Source: Lutibacter oceani
Lineage (GTDB): Bacteria; Bacteroidota; Bacteroidia; Flavobacteriales; Flavobacteriaceae
Length of the DNA stretch: 64,000 bases
Assembly: GCF_003384935.1 (NCBI RefSeq)
Contig: NZ_QTTQ01000009.1
Location: 806,001-870,000, forward strand
Direction of reading: 5' to 3'
Under the pieces are notes generated by a model. It ran no database searches and was not told the origin of the DNA. It saw only the letters and a program-made list of their open reading frames with translations. The first letter of the stretch is position 1. Every line of letters starts with the position of its first letter. The position numbers and the translations under genes were made by a program. Positions 35,197-45,500 of this stretch are shown piece by piece.

Positions 35197-36999
35197 ATGA
35201 AAAAGTATGTATTTATATTATTAGTTTTATTTTCCATTTCAAGTTTTTCTCAAACCTTTATTGAAGGTTTTATTTTTGACAAAAAAACAAATGAATCATT
35301 GCCTTATGCAACTATAAAAATTATTAGTGATATTAATTATTATACCATTACAAATGAAGATGGAATGTTTGAAGTCTATGATAAGTTTGCAAATGATTCT
35401 ATAGAAGTTAGGTTTTTAGGTTTTATCCCCAAGAAAGTTCCAATATCTTATTTTAAAAAAAGCTCAAAGCTTTATTTAACACCCAAAGTAAATCAACTAA
35501 ATGAAGTAATTATTGTAGCACATAAAAACAAAAATTACACCTATGATTTACTTAGCAGCTTAATTCAAAAATATCGAAATAAAAATCTGATAACTGAAAG
35601 TAAAGCGTTTTTATCTGTAACATCGTCAGCAAGAACAATTCCTATTGAACATATAGAAGGTTTTTACAATAGTAACCAAAGTTTATCTGATGGAATTAAA
35701 GCCTTAAAAATAAAAAGTGGACGGTTTGGTCAAAATAAATTATTCCCTTTTTATAGTTTAAACAATACAGATATATTAAATGATTTTCACTTTTTTAAAA
35801 CATCGAAGCAAATTTTACCAATATACCCTGGAAATTTATCAGCTGGTGCTATTAAGGGTAAATATTTTGTGAAAATTGATGCGTGTAATTCCTGTAGTGA
35901 TGGAGATGTTTTAATATCCTTTATTCCCAAAAAAACTAATGGTAGATTTTTTTCGGGGAAAATATTATTTAATGAACAAACATTAACTGTTAAAAAAATT
36001 GAACTTGAAATAAATAATCCAATTGTAAATGGGTTGTCCTCTATAATTGAGAGTGATATTATAACTCCAAAAAAAATAAACCTTAACATTAATTTTAATC
36101 CTTTAGATTTTGAAAAAATTCAACATATTGATTTCACATTTATAATGGATTATAAATCTGAAAAATCTAAAGAAATTATAGAATCCCATTCATTTTTATA
36201 TTTCTATGATTATCACAACCCATTTGATGAACCTTATTTTACCAATAATATTAGTTTTAATAATGATTATGATAATATTACAGCTTTGCAAGCAACAGAA
36301 GATTTTTGGAAAGCCAATTATCAATTTCCTAAAAGTTATAATGAAAAAAGATTTAAAGATTTTTTCGAAAAATATGGTTATTTAATAAACTATGAAAACA
36401 CAATCCCGTCTGATGATTTAAAATATACGAAACCATCAGTTATTTTATGGAATAAAGATAAGCGTCTTGAATGGAATAGTATAAAGCAAGATTTAACAAC
36501 TATTAAAAAAGGAAGCAACCCTAAAAGCAGAAATTTTGGAGCTAATATGAAAGCTGATAAAATTTATCATTCCATTGCTGATATAAATAAAGCAAATCCA
36601 TTTTCAGACAACTATAAAAAGTTTAATTTCAGTTTTTTACTTGATCAATATAAAAACGAAAATGAAGAAAAAAAATTTATAACCAGGACAATTTTTGATA
36701 GAAATTCATCTTACTTCAGGAATGAACGTACAAATAAAAAATTGGTTTACATCAACTTGATTTTTGACATATATGAATATTACCGTCAAAATTTAGATAC
36801 ACAAATTAACAACAAAATGACTTATGGTGAAGTAAAAAAAATGTGTAACGAAAAATTTGAAGAGGCTTCTTCAACCGTTGAAAAAATGAAAGAAGAAACC
36901 AATTCTGGCTTGAATTTTCAAGAATTATATAAATGGAATAGTAAAATTAAAGACAAGTTAGGGGTTAACAACTATTTACTAATTATGAATCAGGAATAA
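35197..36999 (+). CDS. Exported protein with carboxypeptidase-D regulatory-like domain
   Basis: A 600-residue protein. The signal peptide ends SSFSQ. A CarboxypepD_reg-like sandwich covers ~20-110 (FIEGFIFDKKTNESLPYATIKI; ITNEDGMFEVYDKF). The rest (~115-600) is a mixed alpha/beta region of unknown type with many Lys and Asn residues, a CNSC pair (DACNSCSDGDV) and a helical tail. There is no obvious porin barrel or sorting signal. It is only 2 bp from the next gene, so co-expression and perhaps interaction with that plug protein are likely. Confidence 0.75.
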   Translation: MKKYVFILLVLFSISSFSQTFIEGFIFDKKTNESLPYATIKIISDINYYTITNEDGMFEVYDKFANDSIEVRFLGFIPKKVPISYFKKSSKLYLTPKVNQLNEVIIVAHKNKNYTYDLLSSLIQKYRNKNLITESKAFLSVTSSARTIPIEHIEGFYNSNQSLSDGIKALKIKSGRFGQNKLFPFYSLNNTDILNDFHFFKTSKQILPIYPGNLSAGAIKGKYFVKIDACNSCSDGDVLISFIPKKTNGRFFSGKILFNEQTLTVKKIELEINNPIVNGLSSIIESDIITPKKINLNINFNPLDFEKIQHIDFTFIMDYKSEKSKEIIESHSFLYFYDYHNPFDEPYFTNNISFNNDYDNITALQATEDFWKANYQFPKSYNEKRFKDFFEKYGYLINYENTIPSDDLKYTKPSVILWNKDKRLEWNSIKQDLTTIKKGSNPKSRNFGANMKADKIYHSIADINKANPFSDNYKKFNFSFLLDQYKNENEEKKFITRTIFDRNSSYFRNERTNKKLVYINLIFDIYEYYRQNLDTQINNKMTYGEVKKMCNEKFEEASSTVEKMKEETNSGLNFQELYKWNSKIKDKLGVNNYLLIMNQE

Positions 37000-37001
37000 T
37001 C

Positions 37002-39467
37002 ATGAAAAATTTAAAAACATTAATAATATTATTATTCCTTTTCAGCTCCCATTTTAGCTTTTCTCAAGAAGTTGATATAAATAGTTCAATTATTGAACCT
37101 TTTCAAAGTGAAGCTTTATTTAGAGAAAAAGTGTTTATTCATATTAATAAAACAAGGTTTTTTAATAAAGAAAATATTTGGTTTACAGCTTATGTCTCTA
37201 ATGATTTTGACAATTCCCCTTCAGACTATACTACAAATCTTAAAGTAAATTTATTAAATGATAAAGGAGCTTTAATTGAAAGCAAAAATATATTTATTCA
37301 AAAAGGGGTTGGTATTGGTGATTTTTTAATTGCAGATAACTATTCTGGCAAATATTATATTCAGGGCTATACCAATTATATGCAAAATTTTGGTCTTGAA
37401 AATACATTTATTCAAGAAATTGAAATTATAAATCCGTCTGAGAAAAAAGAAATTGACAATGAAAAATACATAAATAATTATGACATTCAAGTTTTTCCTG
37501 AAAGTGGTTATTTATTGGAAGGAATTGAAAACATAGTTGGTATAAAAGTATTAATTAATGGGAAAGGATATCCTTTTTTAGGTAAAATTGTTAATTCCAA
37601 AGAAAAAGAAATTACCACTTTTGAAGGAAATCCGTTTGGAATGAGTAAATGTAAATTTACTTATAACAAAAACGAAACTTACAAAGCATTTGTTACTATT
37701 AACGGTACTATTAAAAAAATCGATTTACCAAAGGCACATAAAACAGGAATCAATTTTAGTATAGATAACACAAATTCTGATAAAATTATACTCACCCTTA
37801 AAACAAATAAAGAGACATTACCAACTCTAAAAAATGAAACATTAGCACTTATTTTTTATAGAAATAACTATATAAGTAAAGCAGTAACATTATCACTAAC
37901 AAGCAATGAAGAATTAACTCAAAAGTTAGTTTTTGAAAGGAGTGAAATGCAACATGGAGTTAATATTGTTACTTTATTCAAAAATAATCAACCTATTGCG
38001 GAACGTAAATTTTTTAATGATAAGGAAAGTGAGCAAAGTGCTATTTTAATTGAAGAACTTAAAACAGAAAATGATTCAACAAGTTTTAAAATTCGAACTA
38101 TAAATTCAGATTTTAAACCAATTTTAGCCCAGCTAAGTATTTCAATACTTCCAAAAGATTCTAAAGTTTTTAAGGAAACGCAAACAATAAAAAGTGCATT
38201 TCTGTTATCCCCTTATATTAAAGGGGGTATTGAAAACCCTTCATTCTATTTTAAAAATACCAATCCGAAAGAAAAGGAATATTTAGATTTATTACTACTA
38301 AACCAAGGATGGAGTACTTATTCTTTGGAAGAAAAAATCAAAGAAATTAATCCAAAAGAGAAGTATGTTTTTGAAAGTGGATTTATACTAAAAGGTAATG
38401 TAAAAAAAGCACCTAAAGGATATGATATTGGAATTTTATCTAAAAAGAATAGTTTGGCTGCATTCAGTAATCTTAATGAAGATAGAGAATTTACTTTAAA
38501 AAATGTATTTGCATATAAAAATGATTCCGTAAAAATTGCCTTTATTAAAAAGAACGAGCCTTTAGTAAAACCAAATGGAGTTTCTTTTATTAAAACTGAA
38601 TCTGTTTCTAATAGTTCTAATTATAATACTTTCATAAATAATTCTAAACTAAGAATTGAAGAAGGAAGACTAGATGTAAATGAAAAGAAGAATTCTTTAA
38701 ACTACAAGTATTATCCAAATATAGAATTGTTAGATGAGGTAATGCTAAAAAATGTAAAAACAAAAAAGAAGGCAACAATTTATGATATAGAAGCAAATTT
38801 AGCTTTAAAACACAATGTAATATCCTCGGGTTTTTATAAAAATAAAAAGGTTACTAAACAAATGGAGATAATGTATCAAACTGTATTTGATTATTTTATG
38901 AGTTTAGGATATATTAAACGGATTAATTTGGATACATATCAAATTGTTCTTAGACGTACACCAGCGACTTTAAAAGGTGCTGGATCAGGTGTATTCCCTC
39001 CTAGGATTTATATAAATGATCAGCCCCTAATTAGAGATATTACATTAATTATTGAAAGGTTACAAGGAATAACTATGTCTGATATTGATGAAATATTAAT
39101 AAATAAAAGCGGTGGCGGTGGCGGAATGGATGGTACAGGAGGTATTATTAAAATTTACATTAAAAAAGGAGATCGTAATTATTTTGAAGAAGAAGGCAAA
39201 AATTTATATGAAAATTTAGTATTGCTTACAGGTTTTGATAAGGCTTCAAATTATTACAAGCCTCAATATAATATTTACTCTAAAGAAGCTTTTAATTGGA
39301 CAGAAATAGATTGGAAAAACTTAATACAAACAAATGAGAAAGGTGAAATAGTAATTAAAATTCCAACAAATGAATTTTCAAATGAGTTTCAATTTATTAT
39401 AAATGGTTTTTCAGAAGAAGGTTTGTTGTTTCATGATATTTACAAATCAGGGAATGATGGTTTTTAA
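37002..39467 (+). CDS. MG2-like protein with TonB plug domain but no barrel
   Basis: An 821-residue exported protein (signal peptide to FSFSQ). The N-terminal region (~25-150) resembles an alpha-2-macroglobulin MG domain (EKVFIHINKTRFFNKENIWFTAYV; GKYYIQGYTNYMQNFG). A central repeat-like region follows. Residues ~660-730 form a TonB-receptor plug fragment (PRIYINDQPL; LQGITMSDIDEILINKSG; Gly-rich loop; GIIKIYIKKGD). The chain ends about 90 residues later, far too soon for a 22-strand barrel. Related proteins are common in Bacteroidota and of unknown function. It directly follows the carboxypeptidase-regulatory-domain gene. Confidence 0.78.
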   Translation: MKNLKTLIILLFLFSSHFSFSQEVDINSSIIEPFQSEALFREKVFIHINKTRFFNKENIWFTAYVSNDFDNSPSDYTTNLKVNLLNDKGALIESKNIFIQKGVGIGDFLIADNYSGKYYIQGYTNYMQNFGLENTFIQEIEIINPSEKKEIDNEKYINNYDIQVFPESGYLLEGIENIVGIKVLINGKGYPFLGKIVNSKEKEITTFEGNPFGMSKCKFTYNKNETYKAFVTINGTIKKIDLPKAHKTGINFSIDNTNSDKIILTLKTNKETLPTLKNETLALIFYRNNYISKAVTLSLTSNEELTQKLVFERSEMQHGVNIVTLFKNNQPIAERKFFNDKESEQSAILIEELKTENDSTSFKIRTINSDFKPILAQLSISILPKDSKVFKETQTIKSAFLLSPYIKGGIENPSFYFKNTNPKEKEYLDLLLLNQGWSTYSLEEKIKEINPKEKYVFESGFILKGNVKKAPKGYDIGILSKKNSLAAFSNLNEDREFTLKNVFAYKNDSVKIAFIKKNEPLVKPNGVSFIKTESVSNSSNYNTFINNSKLRIEEGRLDVNEKKNSLNYKYYPNIELLDEVMLKNVKTKKKATIYDIEANLALKHNVISSGFYKNKKVTKQMEIMYQTVFDYFMSLGYIKRINLDTYQIVLRRTPATLKGAGSGVFPPRIYINDQPLIRDITLIIERLQGITMSDIDEILINKSGGGGGMDGTGGIIKIYIKKGDRNYFEEEGKNLYENLVLLTGFDKASNYYKPQYNIYSKEAFNWTEIDWKNLIQTNEKGEIVIKIPTNEFSNEFQFIINGFSEEGLLFHDIYKSGNDGF

Positions 39468-39492
39468 TGAAGAATAAATTATTTTTTATGGA

Positions 39493-39525
39493 TTGATTTT
39501 AAAATAAGGTTTTTAAGTATCTTTG
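39493..39525 (+). promoter_or_regulatory. tatA promoter
   Basis: TTG at 39493-39495 and TATCTTTG at 39518-39525 are separated by 22 bp. The -7 box is 18 bp before the tatA ATG at 39544. Confidence 0.6.
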
Positions 39526-39543
39526 TGTTTTAAACATTTTAAT

Positions 39544-39861
39544 ATGTATCTATTTATCAGCGGAGCTGAAATATTTGTAGTGTTAGTTATTGTAGTAATG
39601 CTATTTGGTGCAGATAAGTTACCTGAAATTGCTCGTGGCTTAGGTAAAGGAATGCGTCAAATTAAAGATGCTACTAATGATATTAAACGAGAAATAAAAA
39701 ACAGTGCCGAAAAAAATGACATTGATATTGATATAGCTTCTAATATTAGAAAGGAAATTAACAAAGTAACTGATAATTTTGAGGATTTATCTGATCCTGT
39801 TAAAAAAGCAAAAGATACTATTGTTGATGAAATAACTGGTCCTATTAAAAGAAATAAGTAA
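39544..39861 (+). CDS. tatA: Sec-independent translocase subunit TatA
   Basis: A 105-residue TatA/E component of the twin-arginine translocase, which moves folded proteins across the inner membrane. I chose the ATG at 39544 because the protein then begins MYLFISGAEIFVVLVIVVML, the expected N-out single membrane helix. It is followed by the family hinge FGADKLPEIARGLGKGMRQ, an amphipathic helix and an acidic/basic tail. An upstream in-frame start would overlap the promoter. The PAP2 gene begins 2 bp after its stop. Confidence 0.93.
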   Translation: MYLFISGAEIFVVLVIVVMLFGADKLPEIARGLGKGMRQIKDATNDIKREIKNSAEKNDIDIDIASNIRKEINKVTDNFEDLSDPVKKAKDTIVDEITGPIKRNK

Positions 39862-39863
39862 TT

Positions 39864-40424
39864 TTGGAATTACTTAATTCACTTATTGAATACGATAAAC
39901 AATTATTACTTTTTTTACATTCAAAAGGATATACATTTTGGGATGGATTTTGGTTATTTATAACCTATCCTCCACATTGGATTCCATTATTTTTCCTGTT
40001 ATTTTATTTGGGTTTTATAGCATTTGGACTTAAAAAAGCTTTATACATTGCAATTTTTACTGCTTCTAGTGCTGCAAGTTCTTTAATACTTGTAACTATT
40101 ATTAAAAATTATTTTCAAAGGTTACGTCCAATAAATGACACTTCAATTAATAAATCTATAAGAGTGATTGTTGAATATAACGACTTTAGTTTTGTTTCAG
40201 GACATTCTACTGTTTCGTTTACCATTGCTTTTTTATCATTTTGGGTTTTAAAAAAACAGTATAAATTTACTTTTTTGGTGTTTATTTTCCCTTTATTATT
40301 TGCTTATAGCAGAATTTATTTAGCAGCTCATTTTCCAATTGATATTTTATTTGGAATGTTTTTAGGGTATTTAATTGCTCTAATTTTCTATAAAATAACC
40401 AATCAATTTGTATTAAAAGATTAA
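39864..40424 (+). CDS. PAP2-family membrane phosphatase
   Basis: A 186-residue integral membrane phosphatase of the PAP2 type. The three signature motifs are present: KNYFQRLRP, FVSGHST (the usual Pro before SGH is Val here) and SRIYLAAHFPIDILFG. Several membrane helices surround them. Typical substrates are undecaprenyl pyrophosphate or phosphatidic/lipid phosphates; which one is not readable. The start is TTG, two bases after the tatA stop, so translation is probably coupled. Its stop overlaps the convergent O-methyltransferase stop by 4 bp. Confidence 0.9.
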   Translation: MELLNSLIEYDKQLLLFLHSKGYTFWDGFWLFITYPPHWIPLFFLLFYLGFIAFGLKKALYIAIFTASSAASSLILVTIIKNYFQRLRPINDTSINKSIRVIVEYNDFSFVSGHSTVSFTIAFLSFWVLKKQYKFTFLVFIFPLLFAYSRIYLAAHFPIDILFGMFLGYLIALIFYKITNQFVLKD

Positions 40425-41068
40425 TGCTTTTTTACTCTACTTATAGTTAAACCATCGCGAATAGGAAGTAATACTGTTTCAATTCTATCATCTGAATTTA
40501 ATAGTTTATTATATTCTAAAAGGACTTTAGTGTCCATATCTTTTGGATTTACTTCTTCAATAATTTTACCACTCCATAAAACATTATCAGACAAAATAAC
40601 ACCTCCTGGATTCATTTTATCAATTATTAAATTAAAGTAGTTTATATAATTAGTTTTATCAGCATCTATAAAAACTAAGTCAAATTTTTTATTTATTGTT
40701 GGAATAATATCAATTGCATTTCCTATAAACTGATTTATTTGAGAGTTATATTCGGATTTATCAAAATACTTTTTTGAAAAACTCTCTAATTCTTCGTTTT
40801 TATCTATTGTAATAAGCGTTCCATCTTTTTGCATTCCTTCAGCCAAACACAATGCAGAATATCCTGTATAAGTTCCTATTTCTAGTATGTTTTTAGGGTT
40901 TATCAATTTGGAGATCATTGCCAAGATCCGACCTTGAAACCCACCACTTAACATACGGGGATTTAATACTTTTTGCCAAGTTTCTTTACTTAATTCTTTT
41001 AATATTTCAGGTTCTTTTTGAGAATGTTCTATAACATAATTTTCTATAGCCTCAGGTAAAAAATTCAT
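40421..41068 (-). CDS. Class I SAM-dependent O-methyltransferase
   Basis: A 215-residue methyltransferase of the catechol/caffeoyl-CoA O-methyltransferase type. Visible motifs are the SAM-binding ILEIGTYTGYSALCLAEGM, the acidic LITIDKNEEL, the metal-ligand segment LVFIDADKTNYINYF and GGVILSDNVLWSG. This suggests a divalent-metal-dependent enzyme acting on a small hydroxylated substrate. It is a single gene, convergent with the PAP2 gene and downstream of the ECF sigma group with a 74-bp gap. Confidence 0.9.
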   Translation of the reverse strand: MNFLPEAIENYVIEHSQKEPEILKELSKETWQKVLNPRMLSGGFQGRILAMISKLINPKNILEIGTYTGYSALCLAEGMQKDGTLITIDKNEELESFSKKYFDKSEYNSQINQFIGNAIDIIPTINKKFDLVFIDADKTNYINYFNLIIDKMNPGGVILSDNVLWSGKIIEEVNPKDMDTKVLLEYNKLLNSDDRIETVLLPIRDGLTISRVKKH

Positions 41069-41142
41069 ACTTTTTGTTTTAAATGTACAAAAAAACGGAA
41101 CTTATTTTAAGCCCCGTAATTTATTTGATTATTTAGTAGTAG

Positions 41143-41388
41143 TTATATTTTTTCTTTTATTTGTTTTTCCATAACCTCTTTTTCGTCTGCGCACAAACAA
41201 TGTTTATTGCCTTCCTCTTTTTTATGCTTTTCATAACATTTAGTCATTACATTATTTTGTTTACTGTATAAACCACAATTTTTACATAATAATAAATGGA
41301 GATTTAACTTTAATTTTTCCCAAAAAGTAGCTTCGCTGTATTGACTTTTATCGCATATTTGGGTAGCTTCATCACAGGTTAATTTCAT
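41143..41388 (-). CDS. Small zinc-finger (ZAS-like) putative anti-sigma factor
   Basis: An 81-residue soluble protein with an H-x3-C-x2-C motif (HLLLCKNC) inside a short helical bundle, plus early cysteines (LTCDEATQIC) and a C-terminal Cys/His cluster (NKHCLCADEK). This is the ZAS zinc-binding anti-sigma pattern. It starts 11 bp after the ECF sigma factor gene, so it is very likely that factor's regulator. No membrane segment is present, so the signal would be sensed in the cytoplasm, for example redox or metal through the cysteines (inference). Confidence 0.78.
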   Translation of the reverse strand: MKLTCDEATQICDKSQYSEATFWEKLKLNLHLLLCKNCGLYSKQNNVMTKCYEKHKKEEGNKHCLCADEKEVMEKQIKEKI

Positions 41389-41399
41389 TTTAAATTTAT

Positions 41400-41966
41400 T
41401 TAATTTCTAAACCAATTATCTTCCATACATTTTCTTAGTTGAGTTCTGGCTCTGTGGATAATAACCCAAAGATTTGACGATGTTATCTCAAGTTCCTTAC
41501 ATATTTCTTCGGTTTCAAATTGTTGTATTGTTTTCATTCTAAAAACCATTGCATATTTTTCTGGTAAATTATTAATACACTGTTCCAAAACAACACTTAA
41601 TTCATCATTCTCTATACTTTTTTCAAAAGCATTATCCCAAGAATTAGGTACTCGCTCTTCAATCCACTCACCTTCTCTTTCCCCATCAGTATAAAAATTC
41701 ATTTTAACTTCTGCCTTACCTTTTGCAGAGTTTATTTTTCTGTAATGATCTATAATTTTTCTTTTTAATATTGAAATTAGCCAGGTTCGCTCACTTGCTT
41801 TTCCCTGAAAATTATCTTTTGCTTTTAGTCCTGCAAAAAAAGTATCCTGCACTAAATCTTTAGCCAAATCATGATTATTAATTCTACTAATTGTATAATT
41901 AAACAAATAATCGGCGTGTAGAGTAACCCACTTTTCCGGGTTTAACATGTGCTTTTTTAATGGCAT
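41400..41966 (-). CDS. ECF-type RNA polymerase sigma factor
   Basis: A 188-residue sigma-70 family protein of the extracytoplasmic-function class. Region 2 is near the N-terminus (YTISRINNHDLAKDLVQDTFFAGLKA and TWLISILKRKIIDHYRK). Region 4 is C-terminal (CINNLPEKYAMVFRMKTIQQFETEEICKELEITSSNLWVIIHRARTQLRKCM). Regions 1 and 3 are absent, as usual for this class. The zinc-finger gene just downstream is its probable anti-sigma partner. Target promoters cannot be told from this window. Confidence 0.93.
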   Translation of the reverse strand: MPLKKHMLNPEKWVTLHADYLFNYTISRINNHDLAKDLVQDTFFAGLKAKDNFQGKASERTWLISILKRKIIDHYRKINSAKGKAEVKMNFYTDGEREGEWIEERVPNSWDNAFEKSIENDELSVVLEQCINNLPEKYAMVFRMKTIQQFETEEICKELEITSSNLWVIIHRARTQLRKCMEDNWFRN

Positions 41967-42041
41967 TGCTTTATAACTTAAAAGCTAAAATAATTATTTG
42001 TTTAGAATAATTCTAAATTTAATTTTATAATATATACTATT

Positions 42042-42497
42042 TTAATTACAAACTTTTCTTCTAGTATCAACAATATAAATTATTTCCCAATTTCCGTTAT
42101 TTTTAAATAACTGAAACGAGTTAACCCCACAATGGCTGAATTCTCCATTTAAATAAAACTCATAAGGTGCCCAAACATTTGCCATATTTGTATCTATTTT
42201 AATATTAAAAGACATCAATTTTTCAAACCAAATATCGTTAGGGTTTTTATTAGAAATAGCCTTTAAAAAGTTTTTTTTAGATGAAGTAATTAATGTAGTT
42301 TCTTTATTTTTATTTACAAAAATAGTCTGCAGTATAAGTGTTGTATCTGTTACTTTATTTATTAGTAATGTATCAGCTTTATGCATTCCTTCAAAAAAAC
42401 TATTAATACAGGTTTTTACTTTTTCTGCTTCATTTTTATTTTGTGAATTCATTTGAAAACACATGAAAATTAATACATAAAAAAGTAAGTTTTTCAT
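42042..42497 (-). CDS. Exported NTF2-like (SnoaL/DUF4440-type) protein
   Basis: A 151-residue protein with a signal peptide (MKNLLFYVLIFMCFQMNSQ). The order helix (EAEKVKTCINSFFEGMHKAD), strands and a closing hairpin (FQLFKNNGNWEIIYIVDTRR) match the NTF2-like cone fold used by putative lumazine-binding and SnoaL-like proteins. No catalytic residues can be assigned. It starts 4 bp after the hybrid kinase gene and is probably translated from the same message, although no functional link is known. Confidence 0.72.
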   Translation of the reverse strand: MKNLLFYVLIFMCFQMNSQNKNEAEKVKTCINSFFEGMHKADTLLINKVTDTTLILQTIFVNKNKETTLITSSKKNFLKAISNKNPNDIWFEKLMSFNIKIDTNMANVWAPYEFYLNGEFSHCGVNSFQLFKNNGNWEIIYIVDTRRKVCN

Positions 42498-42501
42498 TTT
42501 T

Positions 42502-45500
42502 TTAATTAGAAAACTGATGAATTAATTTAAAAAGTTTTTTCCTGTCAATTGGTTTGGTTAAATACGCATCAAAACCTTTGTTTAAAGCATTTTCTTTATC
42601 AGATTCCATAGCAAATGCTGAAAGTGCAATTATAGGTAGTGTTGGTTTAATCTTCTTAATTTCTACCATTGCTTCATTTCCATTCATTTGTGGCATTTTA
42701 ATATCCATAAAAACCATATCAATTTCTGGATTTTTTAATGCAAAATTAACAGCTTCAATACCATTTACAGCTTCAATAATTTTATAATCTGTAGCTGAAA
42801 ATAATTCATTTATATAAAGCATATTATATTCTTCATCTTCAGCTATTAAAAGTGTAATTTGCTTATTACTACCGTTAGTAATTTTTTTTATCTCTTTTTC
42901 AATCACTGTATTTATAATAGGTTTCTTAACTTGATTATACGGGACTGTAAAAAATACTTTTGTTCCTCGGTTATCAGACTCTAACCACATTTCACCCTTA
43001 AATAATTCAATAAATTTTTTAGAAATTGCCAACCCAAGTCCGGTTCCTTTCTTTTGTTTATTTAGGTCTAAATCAGCCTGAATAAATCTATCAAAAATTT
43101 TAGTGTGTAATTTTTTATCTATCCCAATTCCTGTATCTTTTACATAAAATTCTAGATTCTGGTTTTTAAGTTGATAACCTAATTCAATGGATCCTTTTTC
43201 AGTAAATTTTAGAGCATTAGAAAGTAAGTTTGTAAGTATTTGATGTAGTTTTGTTTTATCTATTTTTATCATGCAATCATTATCAGAAAGTCCTTTAACA
43301 CACGTTAAAGTAAGTTTGCTTTCTTTAGTAATAGGAGTATAAAAGGCACAGAGACTATCTAAAAGTTGATTTACGTTTACATTGGAGTAATTTAATTGAA
43401 CAACACCTGCTTCAATTTTAGAGATATCCAAAATATCGTTTACAATAGATAGTAGCTGTTTACTACTATTTATAACAATTTTAGCATATTCTTTTCGTTC
43501 ACTTTCAGATAAATTAGCATCTAAAAATAATTCTGAAAATCCAATAATTCCATTCATTGGCGTTCTTATTTCATGACTCATATTTGCTAAAAATGCAGAT
43601 TTTAATCTATCAGATTCCTGTGCTTTTATCAAAGCATTTTTCAATTCATTTTCAGCATTTTTATTTTGAATAGAAACGCTAATTTGATTTGCGACAAATT
43701 CTAATAATTGTAAATCATTAAAATTGTATGCCTTTTCATCTCTATAACTTTGAACAACAATAGCTCCAAACACTTCATTTTGGATTTTTAATGGAGCTCC
43801 AGCCCATATTTTTGTTGGTTTTCCAACCATTTCAATAATACCACTTTTAATTAATTTTTTATGGTATTCCTCATTAACCAATAAAGGTCTTTTAGATTTA
43901 ATAACATGACCTGTTAATGATTGTTTTGCCGGAAACTCAATTGTGTCATCTTTTTCATCAACTACATAGGGTAAACTAATAATATCATTATCCTTATTGT
44001 ATAAGGCAATATAAAAATTAGTTGTATCTATAATTTTGTGTAATTCATTTTTAATAAAAATACTAAATTCATTAAAATCTTCTATAGTTAGGGCCGCTTT
44101 TGAAATATTGTATAAAACACCTTCTAATGTTTCTTTTTTTACTCTTTCAGTAATGTCTTTAACTACCGCATGAATTGTTGGTTTATTATTATATTCTTCA
44201 ATTTTTGTTAGAGATACTTCTGCTGGAAAAACTTGTCCGTTTTTTCTTTTATGATACCATCTAAATCGATTACTACCATTTTCCAGAGCAATTTTCATAA
44301 CATCTTCTGCTTTTTGAAATGAATTATCCCCTCCAGGTTGTTCTTTCGGGGAAATTTGAGAAGGGTGTAGTTTTAACAAATCTTCTTTGCTGTTGTACCC
44401 AAATATTCTCAAGGTAGATTCGTTACAATCAACAAATAAACCTTCTTTTAAAATCATAACTGCATCTATAGATTTTTCAAAAATATCACGATACTTTTTT
44501 TCAGATTTTTCTAAAAGTATTTTTGAATTAACCCTTTCAGTAATATCATCAATTAAACATGCTGAACCTATTCTTTTATTTTGAGAGTCTTTTAATGTTA
44601 CACTATACCAATCGCAAATTATAATGTCCCCGTTTTTGGTTATATTTTCATTAGTATTTCTAAAAGTTCTGTCTTCAACAAAAGAAGTCTCTCTTAGTTT
44701 TTTCATCTCCTCCATTAAATAGGGAGGTGTTAATAAATCTGCATTAATTTTACCTACTACTTCTGAAGCTTTATAGCCAAAAATTCTTTCAGCCGATTTA
44801 TTCCAATCTAAAATTTTAAAATCTAAATCCCAAATAATTGATGCTAGCGGTGTATTGTTAAATTGATATTTTAATCGCTGGTTACTTTTAAACAATAAAT
44901 CTTCAATATTTTTTTGCTCTGTAATATCTTCTACAATACCATGAATATGGGTTACTATGCCATTTTCATTTACTGAACTGTAAAAACTACCTTCAACCCA
45001 TTTAATTTTACCTTTTTTTGTAATAATTCGAAACGGCTTCGGTTTAAAACTTTTTGAAGTTTTACTTTTTGCTAATTTAAATACTACTGATCTTATTTTT
45101 GGTAAATCTTCAAAATAAACGGTTTCGTGAATTTTAACTTTACTTGCTAATAAATCTTTATAAGAGTAGCCAAATAAATTTTTTGTGTTTTCTGAAGCAA
45201 AAACAACTGGAAAATCTCTTTCATTTTTACATCTTATAGCTACTGAAGTACTTTTATTAATAATATTATAAGCTTCTTTAATTTTATTTTCAGAAAGTTT
45301 TTTATCAGTTATTTCTTGAAAAAAAATTAACATTTCATCTTTAGATGGAATCATTCTATTTTCAAACCATTTATCCCAAGGAGCAAAGTAATTTTCAAAA
45401 CTTTTTGGTTTTTTTGTTCTTAAGGTATTTTGGTATTCGTCATAAAATAAATCCCCTTCCTTTTCTGGAAATTCTTTCCAAATTTGTTTTCCAATAAGTG

